Shown: one piece after another, positions 57,911 to 64,000 of the stretch | Layout of the letters: each line of letters opens with the position of its first letter | Numbering within the stretch: the stretch's first letter is position 1 | Assembly (NCBI RefSeq): GCF_000282095.2 | Contig: NZ_AKKC02000004.1 | Span: forward strand, 62,001 to 126,000 | Length of the DNA stretch: 64,000 nt | Reading direction: 5' to 3' | Source: Rhizobium sp. CF080 | GTDB lineage: Bacteria; Pseudomonadota; Alphaproteobacteria; Rhizobiales; Rhizobiaceae | Notes under the pieces: model-generated | What the model saw: only the letters and a program-made list of their open reading frames with translations | Databases searched by the model: none | Told to the model about the DNA's origin: nothing | Position numbers and translations under genes: made by a program

Positions 57911-58719
57911 CCAGGCCCGACATCAAAAACGTCCTGTCGATCGCCGGTTCGGACCCCTCCGGTGGCGCCGGCATCCAGGCTGACCTGAAAACCTTTGCGG
58001 CCCGCGGCACCTATGGCATGGCGGCGCTGACGGCGCTGACGGCCCAGAACACCCAAGGGGTCAGCGGCGTGCATGCGGTGCCCGCCGCCTTCGTCGCAAA
58101 CCAGATCCGCACCATCTTCCTCGACGTGCGGGTCGATGCGGTGAAGATCGGCATGATCGCCAATGCCGAGATCGCCGAGGCGGTCGCCGATGTGCTGCGC
58201 CCCTATCGCGATACCGTGCCGATCGTGCTCGATCCCGTCATGATTGCCAAAGGCGGCTCGCCGCTTCTGGCGCTCGATGCGGTGGACGCCGTTACCTATA
58301 AGCTGATGCCGCTTGCCACCGTCGTCACCCCCAACCTGCCGGAAGCCGCAGCGCTGCTCGGCGAGACGATTGCCGTCACCCGCGAGCAGATGGCGAACCA
58401 GGCCGAGCGGTTGCTGAAGATCGGGCCGAAGGCAGTGCTCGTGAAGGGTGGCCATCTGCACGGCGAGGACAGCCCGGACGTGCTGGCCGATGCCACCGGC
58501 ATCCGCTGGTTCGAGGGCAAGCGCACGGCGACCAGCAACACACACGGCACCGGCTGCACGCTCTCGAGCGCGATCGCCGCCGAACTCGCCAAGGGCGCCT
58601 CGCCGGCCGGGGCGGTCGCGATCGCAAAGACCTATCTCGCCGGCGCGATTGCCGCCGCCGACACCCTCACCGTCGGCACCGGCCACGGACCGGTATCGCA
58701 TTTTCACGAGTGGTGGTAA
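57907..58719 (+). CDS. thiD: Hydroxymethylpyrimidine/phosphomethylpyrimidine kinase
   Basis: A 270-residue ribokinase-fold ThiD. VLSIAGSDPSGGAGIQADLK, TALTAQNTQGV, VKIGMIAN and NTHGTGCTLSSAIAAELAKG (substrate, anion hole) are its signatures. It phosphorylates HMP to HMP-P and HMP-PP, the pyrimidine half used by ThiE. Start overlaps thiE. It ends the riboswitch-controlled operon; the next gene is on the opposite strand. The protein has no fused TenA or ThiE domain. Confidence 0.95.
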   Translation: MTRPDIKNVLSIAGSDPSGGAGIQADLKTFAARGTYGMAALTALTAQNTQGVSGVHAVPAAFVANQIRTIFLDVRVDAVKIGMIANAEIAEAVADVLRPYRDTVPIVLDPVMIAKGGSPLLALDAVDAVTYKLMPLATVVTPNLPEAAALLGETIAVTREQMANQAERLLKIGPKAVLVKGGHLHGEDSPDVLADATGIRWFEGKRTATSNTHGTGCTLSSAIAAELAKGASPAGAVAIAKTYLAGAIAAADTLTVGTGHGPVSHFHEWW

Positions 58720-58746
58720 GGCGGCCTCCTGAGCTGAACGCCCCCA

Positions 58747-59373
58747 TCACATCGGCGGTACAACGCCCTTGGTGCCGACGGTGATGCGGGCGGTGGAGAG
58801 GGAGCCGTCAGCGGCCTTGTCGGAATTGATGATGACGGGTGCGCCGGCGACGAGGTCGGCGGGAGTAGCCGGCGCGATGGTCACCACAGGGGTTCCGGCG
58901 GGAACTGTCATCTTCTTTTCCTGACCCTTGTAGGTGAGGGTCAGTTCGCGGCCGTCCACGGCCTTGACGGCGTTCGAGACCGTCGCATTGGTCATCGTGC
59001 TGTTGGGCTTCAGGTCGTAGGCGAAGCTTCCTTCACCGGTACCCTTCATCGCGGCCGGGAAAACCAGCACTTCCAATGCGCCGTCACCGCCATCGGCCTT
59101 CGGCACGGAAGCGACGCCCACATAGTCGCCCGGCTTGATGTCGTCGAGCGAGGCGTTGACGACCGTGGAGACCATCAAGCCGGAATTCAGCGTGATGGCG
59201 GCCATGGTCCCTTCGCGGGTCTTGACGTTGAGGACCGAGCCCTCCACCGACGTGATCGTTCCGCGGATGCGCACGCGTGCGCTTTGGGCATCAACAACCG
59301 AGATCGTCGCAAGCGACGCGGATAGTCCAAGGGCAACGAGGGCGGAAATTTTCGGCAAGCGCAGTCGGGACAT
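58747..59373 (-). CDS. Secreted DUF5666-like protein
   Basis: A 208-residue protein with an N-terminal signal or anchor (ISALVALGLSASLATISVVDA). The rest is beta-rich and repeats an OB-like pattern: VRIRGTITSVEGSVLNVKTREG, GDYVGVASVPKADGG and VDGRELTLTYKGQEKKMTV. These short beta motifs match the DUF5666 family of secreted proteins; function unknown. ATG 59373 follows CGGAGATAG; a longer frame to 59616 overlaps the 3' end of the kinase gene upstream and is not family-like. It lies 104 bases downstream of the hybrid kinase on the same strand. Confidence 0.72.
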   Translation of the reverse strand: MSRLRLPKISALVALGLSASLATISVVDAQSARVRIRGTITSVEGSVLNVKTREGTMAAITLNSGLMVSTVVNASLDDIKPGDYVGVASVPKADGGDGALEVLVFPAAMKGTGEGSFAYDLKPNSTMTNATVSNAVKAVDGRELTLTYKGQEKKMTVPAGTPVVTIAPATPADLVAGAPVIINSDKAADGSLSTARITVGTKGVVPPM

Positions 59374-59476
59374 ATGTCTATCTCCGTTTGCCGCGATGTT
59401 AGGCTCGGGAGCCACGCTCGACCAATCAATGAAAATTGACGGTTCTCGATACCTTCGTGTAGTTCGGTGAAGGCCC

Positions 59477-62400
59477 TCAGCCCTTTTGCACCGTGATCTT
59501 CTCGAAGGCCATGGCGATTTCCTGGCTGCCATAGGGCTTCTTGAGGAGCACTGCGCCTTCGATCGCCGCCTCGTCGGGAATCCTGTCATTGCCGGTCGCA
59601 AATACGATGCCGACATCGGGAGATAGCTTGCGCGCCCGTTGCGCGAATTCGCCGCCGGAAAGGCCAGGCAGGCCGAGATCGGTTACCACCACGTCGAACC
59701 GGCGCTCCTCTATCATGATGATCGCCTCCTCGGCCGTCGAGGCTTCGGACACCTGATGCCCCAGCTCGGTGAGGAGATCGGCCGTGCTCATGCGGATCAG
59801 GAAATCGTCTTCTACGAGCAACACGGAATAACGCGGCGTGGCCGGCTGCTGTCCACTGGTCGCAGGTGCAGGCGGCTTTGCGGCAAGCGAGGCCCTCACC
59901 CGGTTACGATGCTGCTGACCGTTCAGCACGTGGCGGATCTTTCGCGCCAGGGCCTCGCGGGTATAGGGTTTCGAGAGCAGTTCGACACCGGGATCGAGCC
60001 GGCCGCCGTGCACGATCGAGTTTTCCGTATAGCCGGAGGTGAACAGCACGGCGACATCCGGCATCCGCTCGCGGGCATGGCGGGCAAGCTCGGTGCTCTT
60101 CAGCGGCCCGGGCATCACCACGTCGGTGAACAGAAGATCGACCGGCACGCCGCTTTCGATGACGCTCAGCGCACCCGCCGCGTCCTTCGCCTTCAGGACC
60201 GCATATCCGAGATCGCCGAGCAGCTCGACCACCGTGGCGCGCACCTGTTCGTCATCCTCGGCCACCAGAATGGTTTCCGTGCCGCCGGTTACCGGGCCGA
60301 AATCCGGGTCGGTCACCAGATCCTCGCTGCGCTGGACGCGCGGGAAATAGATCTTGATGGTCGTGCCCTGGCCGAGCTCGCTGTAGATCTTGATGTGCCC
60401 GCCGGACTGCTTGACGAAACCGTAGACCATTGAGAGCCCGAGGCCGGTGCCCTTGCCAACGGGCTTGGTCGAGAAGAACGGTTGAAACACCTGTTCCATG
60501 ATTTCGGGGGTCATGCCGGTGCCCGTGTCGGTGACCGCCAGCATCACATATTGGCCAGCCGGCACGTCCGAATGCTGGCGCACGTAATTATCGTCGAGGA
60601 AAGCGTTGCCCGCCTCGATCGTCAGCTTGCCACCGCCTTCCATCGCGTCGCGGGCGTTGATCGCGAGGTTCAGCAGCGCATTCTCGATCTGCGTCGGGTC
60701 GACCAGTACATTCCAGAGGCCGCCGGAACGGATCGTCTCGACCTCGATATCCTCGCCGAGCGTTCGGCGCAGCAGTTCCTCCATGCCGGTGAGGAACCGG
60801 CCGATATTGACAACCTTCGGTTCCAGGGGCTGGCGGCGGCCGAATGCGAGAAGCTGGCTTGCCAGCTTGGAACCACGCTGTACCCCGGCAAGCGCATTCT
60901 CCACCCGGCGCCCGGCGCGCTGGTTGTTGGCGACATCCTTGGCGAGAAGCTGGAGGTTGCCGGAGATCACCTGCAGCAGGTTGTTGAAATCGTGCGCGAC
61001 GCCGCCTGTCAATTGGCCAAGCGCTTCCATCTTCTGGCTCTGGCGTAGCGCCTCTTCCGCTTTCATGCGCTCGGATATCTCGGACGCGATCTTCTGTTCG
61101 AGATTGGCGTTCAGCGCCTGCAGCGCCTCCTCGGCGCGCTGGCGATCGGCAAGGTCGCGCTCTGCGGCGCGGAAAAGCCGCGCATTATCGATGGCGATAG
61201 CCACCTGGCCGGCCGCCCCCACCACCAGTCGCTCATGCTCCTCACGGAACTGCCGGGGTTCCGCATGGCCGAAGAACAGGCCACCGATCACCTCGCCGGA
61301 GCGCGAAATCACCGGAACCGTGAGATAACTGCGCACCGGCAGATGGCCTTTCGGCATGCCGAAATACGGATCATTCAGACCATAGCGGGCGTCCTTCAGA
61401 ATATCGTCGGAGCGGATGACGCCCTCGCCGCCGAAGGTCGGGGCAAAAACCGCCGTATTGCGCGGCATCGGAAAACTCTCGAACGCCGAGCGGGGGACGC
61501 CGGACAGCGCATAGAGCATGTAGCTCTCGCCGCGGTCGTTGACCACATTGTAGAAGAAGGCTCCGAACTGCGCGCCGGTCAATTCCACGCCGGCATCGGT
61601 GGTCATCTGCACCACCTTTTCGAGGTCGAGCTCGGCCGAAAGGTCGGCGCCGAGACGGTTGAGCACCTCGAGATGGCGCGTCTCCTTGAGGAGCGCGATC
61701 TCCGCCTTCTTCTGGTCGGTAACGTCACTACCCTGGATGAAGATGCCCGTCGGCTGGCCGGCGTCATCGACAATCGGCTGGTAGACGAAATCCACGAAAC
61801 GCTCTTCCGGCGGCTGGCCGGGCCGGCGCGCCAGCGTCACGCTCACCCCCTGGCCGAGATGCGGATGGCCGCTTCTACGGACCTCGTCGAGCAGTTCGGA
61901 AAAACCCTGCTCCATCACCTCCGGCAAGGCTTCGCGAATGGTTCGCCCGAGCAGGTCGCGACCGCCGACGAGGCGCATATAGGCGCCGTTCGCCATTTCG
62001 AAGACGTGGTCCGGCCCGGTCACCATGGCCATAAAGCCCGGCGCCTGTTCGAACATCAGCCTCAGGCGCTCCCCCTCGCCCTGAAGCCGTCGCTCGGCCC
62101 GCACCTTGGCCGTGGTTTCGACGACGATCGCCATCACGCCGAAAGGCTTTCCGGCCTCATCGTAGACCGGGGAATAGTAGAGGTTCATGAAGGCCGAGGC
62201 CGGCACGCCGGAGCGGTCGAGGACCATTTCCTGATCGGAATAGGCAAGCGTGCCGCCGGCGAAACAGACTTTCATGACGTTGTCGTTGAAGTCGGCGACT
62301 TCAGGCCAGCCCTCGCGCACCTTGGAGCCGAGGATACCGGGATGACGTCGCCCGGCGAAGTCGGAATAGGCGTCGTTGTAGATCATCACGCCGTCCTCGT

Positions 62401-62503
62401 TCCACAGCGTGACGATCGGGCCGGCGACTGAAGCATCAAGGAAATCGCCGTCTGGAGGCTCTGAGGCCAGATGCCGATCGGACCAAGCGAGGTGCTTGCC
62501 CAA
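59477..62503 (-). CDS. Hybrid sensor histidine kinase with PAS, GAF and two receiver domains (N-terminus frameshifted)
   Basis: A soluble hybrid kinase of 1008 codons as read from 62503. Domain order: PAS at about 28-135 (GPIVTLWNEDGVMIYNDAYS), PAS at 145-265, GAF at 290-445, coiled linker, HisKA with His504 (GGVAHDFNNLLQ), HATPase (NLAINARDAMEGG, DTGTGM, GKGTGLGLSMVYG), then two receivers: 745-860 (VAEDDEQ, FTDVVMPG) and 888-1003 (VEDDF, VTDLGLPG). No membrane segment, so it senses a cytosolic signal, perhaps light or redox. The first 25 codons of this frame are out of register: the true N-terminus is in another frame (62386-62580), one base having been lost near 62420. The gene may be inactive, start internally, or carry a sequencing error. 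Confidence 0.85.
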   Translation of the reverse strand: MGKHLAWSDRHLASEPPDGDFLDASVAGPIVTLWNEDGVMIYNDAYSDFAGRRHPGILGSKVREGWPEVADFNDNVMKVCFAGGTLAYSDQEMVLDRSGVPASAFMNLYYSPVYDEAGKPFGVMAIVVETTAKVRAERRLQGEGERLRLMFEQAPGFMAMVTGPDHVFEMANGAYMRLVGGRDLLGRTIREALPEVMEQGFSELLDEVRRSGHPHLGQGVSVTLARRPGQPPEERFVDFVYQPIVDDAGQPTGIFIQGSDVTDQKKAEIALLKETRHLEVLNRLGADLSAELDLEKVVQMTTDAGVELTGAQFGAFFYNVVNDRGESYMLYALSGVPRSAFESFPMPRNTAVFAPTFGGEGVIRSDDILKDARYGLNDPYFGMPKGHLPVRSYLTVPVISRSGEVIGGLFFGHAEPRQFREEHERLVVGAAGQVAIAIDNARLFRAAERDLADRQRAEEALQALNANLEQKIASEISERMKAEEALRQSQKMEALGQLTGGVAHDFNNLLQVISGNLQLLAKDVANNQRAGRRVENALAGVQRGSKLASQLLAFGRRQPLEPKVVNIGRFLTGMEELLRRTLGEDIEVETIRSGGLWNVLVDPTQIENALLNLAINARDAMEGGGKLTIEAGNAFLDDNYVRQHSDVPAGQYVMLAVTDTGTGMTPEIMEQVFQPFFSTKPVGKGTGLGLSMVYGFVKQSGGHIKIYSELGQGTTIKIYFPRVQRSEDLVTDPDFGPVTGGTETILVAEDDEQVRATVVELLGDLGYAVLKAKDAAGALSVIESGVPVDLLFTDVVMPGPLKSTELARHARERMPDVAVLFTSGYTENSIVHGGRLDPGVELLSKPYTREALARKIRHVLNGQQHRNRVRASLAAKPPAPATSGQQPATPRYSVLLVEDDFLIRMSTADLLTELGHQVSEASTAEEAIIMIEERRFDVVVTDLGLPGLSGGEFAQRARKLSPDVGIVFATGNDRIPDEAAIEGAVLLKKPYGSQEIAMAFEKITVQKG

Positions 62504-62580
62504 TCGAAAGCCGCAATGAGACGGGCCATTTCGCCGTTGTGGGAAAGAAAGGCTGTCTCAGCAGTCGAACGGTTCATCAT
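62386..62580 (-). pseudogene. Displaced N-terminal fragment of the hybrid kinase
   Basis: This frame encodes MMNRSTAETAFLSHNGEMAR, then IAAFDWASTSLGPIGIWPQS and SLMLQSP, the normal start of PAS-GAF hybrid kinases (FDWAxTxLGPxxxWPQSL...LxLxSPVPIVxLW). At SLMLQSP it runs out of register: the continuation PIVTLWNEDGV is found in the frame of the 59477-62503 CDS. Restoring one base in the GGCCC run around 62417-62425 joins them into one protein. Confidence 0.8.
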
Positions 62581-62726
62581 TACGCTTTCGGCGGCGATAA
62601 GCACTATGCTGCCGTCTTACATGACAACGATCACCTGGGACAGCCTTTTTGACAATCGTCAATTAGGGCATTGCCACAAAAAAGCCATGGGTCTTGAGGG
62701 CTGTTTTTGCTTCAACTGAGAGGCAT

Positions 62727-63119
62727 TCAAGCGAGATCCGTACGTGCAAAATCGTCGCCCTTGTAGAGCAGTGACAGGCCGCGGTTTTTGGCACAGGCAT
62801 AGGAGAGGCAGTCCGCCAAGTTAAGCTGGGCCGGATGCCCCCTGCCCTTCCCGTAGTCGCGGAAAGCCTGGACCGCCAACTCGCCATCCGCTTCCTCGAT
62901 GGGGACGATCTCGACGCCGCTGCTTCGGAGAAAGTCCGAAACCACCATCTGGGTCACAAGCGGATCGGCAGTACGCCTCGTCGACAGAACCATCGTTGCC
63001 TCGAGAACAACAAGCGGACTGGTCATGAGACGTTCGGCACCCTCCATCCGCTTCGACCATTCGGGGCCGTCATCTTCCAGAGCAAGAATTGCCACAATCA
63101 CCGAGGTATCGATGAACAC
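62727..63119 (-). CDS. VapC-type PIN-domain toxin
   Basis: A 130-residue PIN-domain ribonuclease. Acidic residues lie in FIDTSVIVAIL, VVLEATMVL and LNLADCLSYA, and the C-terminal DDFARTDL is usual. VapC toxins cleave tRNA or rRNA and are neutralised by VapB. I choose the GTG at 63119, overlapping the TAG stop of the antitoxin (TAGTG), rather than the GTG at 63131: the typical N-terminus MxFIDTS begins there. With the antitoxin it forms a complete module. A paired palindrome upstream suggests tight autoregulation. Confidence 0.9.
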   Translation of the reverse strand: MFIDTSVIVAILALEDDGPEWSKRMEGAERLMTSPLVVLEATMVLSTRRTADPLVTQMVVSDFLRSSGVEIVPIEEADGELAVQAFRDYGKGRGHPAQLNLADCLSYACAKNRGLSLLYKGDDFARTDLA

Positions 63120-63370
63120 TAGTGGCCCCACATCTCATCGATCTCGTCCTTGGTCATCTCACGGCCTTCGCCGGCGCCAAGCGTCTTCAGCCTTTCGGCC
63201 AGAAAGGCGTGTCGCTCGAGGAGCGACCCGCTCCGCTCCTGTGCAGAATTTTCCTTGCGCAACTCAGCCTTCAGGGCCTCGATCACCGCCTCGGTCAACG
63301 TAATCTTTCGCTTCTCCGCCAACTCGCGGGCCAGTTCATGCGCAAGCGGATCGCGTATCTGCAGGTTCAT
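63119..63370 (-). CDS. VapB-type antitoxin (PSK/Rv0623-like)
   Basis: An 83-residue antitoxin. MNLQIRDPLAHELARELAEK, TLTEAVIEALKAELRKE form the ribbon-helix-helix-like N-terminal domain of the Rv0623/PSK transcription-factor family, and the acidic C-terminus (TKDEIDEMWGH) binds VapC. The ATG at 63370 is preferred because GGAGA lies 7-8 bases before it; the ATG at 63376 is too close. It overlaps the toxin start by one base. Operator palindromes lie 19 bases upstream of the ATG. Confidence 0.88.
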   Translation of the reverse strand: MNLQIRDPLAHELARELAEKRKITLTEAVIEALKAELRKENSAQERSGSLLERHAFLAERLKTLGAGEGREMTKDEIDEMWGH

Positions 63371-63388
63371 GGCCATTTCTCCGGTGTT

Positions 63389-63419
63389 TGTCATGACAGA
63401 TACCATATCCGTCATGACA
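63389..63419. promoter_or_regulatory. Paired palindromic VapBC operator
   Basis: TGTCATGACA (63389-63398, a perfect 10-base palindrome) and CGTCATGACA (63410-63419) have centres 21 bases apart, two helical turns. This is the arrangement expected for cooperative binding of two VapB dimers just before the operon. Confidence 0.85.
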
Positions 63420-63435
63420 AAGCGAGAAAAACCGA

Positions 63436-63951
63436 TCAGCTGCAGCGCCCGGCCTGGGTCAGTGCCGCGCTCACGCCGGAAAGCGAGAAGGTGTAGCTCG
63501 TCTGGGTGCCGCGCTGGGAGACCGCCTCCAGGGTCATGCTGCTTCCCGATTTCATCGCGGCGATGAGCGCGGCATCGTTGCTCTCCTGCTTCGTCCAGCC
63601 GGAATTGCCCTTCGGCTCCAGGGTGAAAGGTTGGCCGTCGACGGTCACGGTCATCTGCGATCCGCCCTTCAGGTCGTAACCCATGATCGCCTGCGGATAG
63701 AAACCCGATCCGGAAGGTTTCGGCGCCACGAGGAAAAAGTTGTCGCCGTGATCGACAGTGGCGGGCTGCATCTGTGTGGGCGTGGTCAGCACGTAACACG
63801 TCGTGCCGCCGTCGCCCTTGTAGGAATAAAGACCCCAGGCGTCGAATTTCTTCACCATGCTCGGGCTCGGTTGTGCAAGGACGGGTGCTGCAAGCGTGGA
63901 AAGGGCAAACGCGGAAAGGGCAAAAAGCTTGATGGACAATCTTGTCTCCAT
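63436..63951 (-). CDS. Invasion-associated locus B (IalB)-like secreted protein
   Basis: A 171-residue protein with a signal peptide (LSIKLFALSAFALSTLAAPVLA, just over 20 residues, cut near VLA-Q). The mature domain has WGLYSYKGDGGTTCYVLTTP and DNFFLVAPKPSGSGFYP, and two cysteines (TTCYV and GRCS) that probably form a disulphide. These features match the IalB family of periplasmic or outer-membrane-associated proteins of Rhizobiales, some linked to host-cell entry in Bartonella; here the role is unknown. The ATG at 63951 is preferred over a TTG five codons upstream. Confidence 0.82.
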   Translation of the reverse strand: METRLSIKLFALSAFALSTLAAPVLAQPSPSMVKKFDAWGLYSYKGDGGTTCYVLTTPTQMQPATVDHGDNFFLVAPKPSGSGFYPQAIMGYDLKGGSQMTVTVDGQPFTLEPKGNSGWTKQESNDAALIAAMKSGSSMTLEAVSQRGTQTSYTFSLSGVSAALTQAGRCS

Positions 63952-64000
63952 GGTCAGAAATGGCAAGGGAGCCGAGGCGGCGATGGCCGCGCGCAGAAGA

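Noticed and set aside
1..64000. CRISPR arrays, tRNA and rRNA genes
   Set aside because: No regularly spaced direct repeats, cloverleaf with conserved T-loop GTTCGA pattern, or rRNA segments were found by eye on either strand.

Overview
The window is high-GC, gene-dense bacterial DNA that looks like a Rhizobiaceae chromosome or large replicon (Rhizobium/Agrobacterium/Neorhizobium type). The reasons are the protein repertoire, the many Shine-Dalgarno-led overlapping operons, and two palindromic intergenic elements (3957-4075 and 35526-35610) resembling the mosaic repeats of this family. I saw no rRNA, tRNA, CRISPR array, transposase or phage genes. Most of the window reads as an accessory catabolic region followed by efflux, stress and housekeeping genes.

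Region 1 (1-8198): the tail of an iron-type alcohol/glycerol dehydrogenase, then an IclR regulator, gentisate 1,2-dioxygenase, a fumarylacetoacetate-hydrolase-family enzyme and a MarR regulator (lower gentisate pathway). After a nested palindromic repeat come a zinc alcohol dehydrogenase overlapping a double-hotdog thioesterase, then an SDR and an AraC regulator whose promoters share a 15-base motif.

Region 2 (8359-20000): on the minus strand lie a methyltransferase, a crotonase, a solitary molybdenum hydroxylase large subunit with an unusual leader, and two flavin-monooxygenase modules (FMN reductase / LLM monooxygenase / alpha-beta hydrolase, and a second hydrolase / LLM pair). A GntR-FCD regulator sits between them. 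A GTATACC motif recurs in the promoters of both LLM modules, of the GntR gene and of gentisate dioxygenase.

Region 3 (20216-28670): a plus-strand run of SDR, aldehyde dehydrogenase, ThDP enzyme, FMN-dependent 2-hydroxyacid dehydrogenase, second ThDP enzyme and FAD-dependent D-2-hydroxyacid dehydrogenase. Together this looks like a route that oxidises both stereoisomers of a 2-hydroxyacid, decarboxylates the 2-oxoacid and oxidises the aldehyde. The substrate is unknown; the logic resembles mandelate catabolism.

Region 4 (28695-46108): small secreted, GFA, HD and SDR proteins, an isochorismatase-like hydrolase, an ABC-F ATPase with a possible leader ORF, peptidase T, a three-subunit membrane gluconate-2-dehydrogenase-type complex with an IclR regulator, an MFS exporter, and a MarR/EmrB/EmrA-type efflux operon with palindromic operators.

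Region 5 (46294-64000): a lower-GC orphan gene, small hypothetical proteins, a glutamine-amidotransferase-like hydrolase, a secreted HExxH protein, a GH13 glucosidase, a CPx P-type metal ATPase with a MerR-type operator, a TPP riboswitch followed by thiM-thiE-thiD, a hybrid histidine kinase whose N-terminus is split off by a one-base frameshift, a VapBC-type toxin-antitoxin pair with a paired palindromic operator, and an IalB-like secreted protein.
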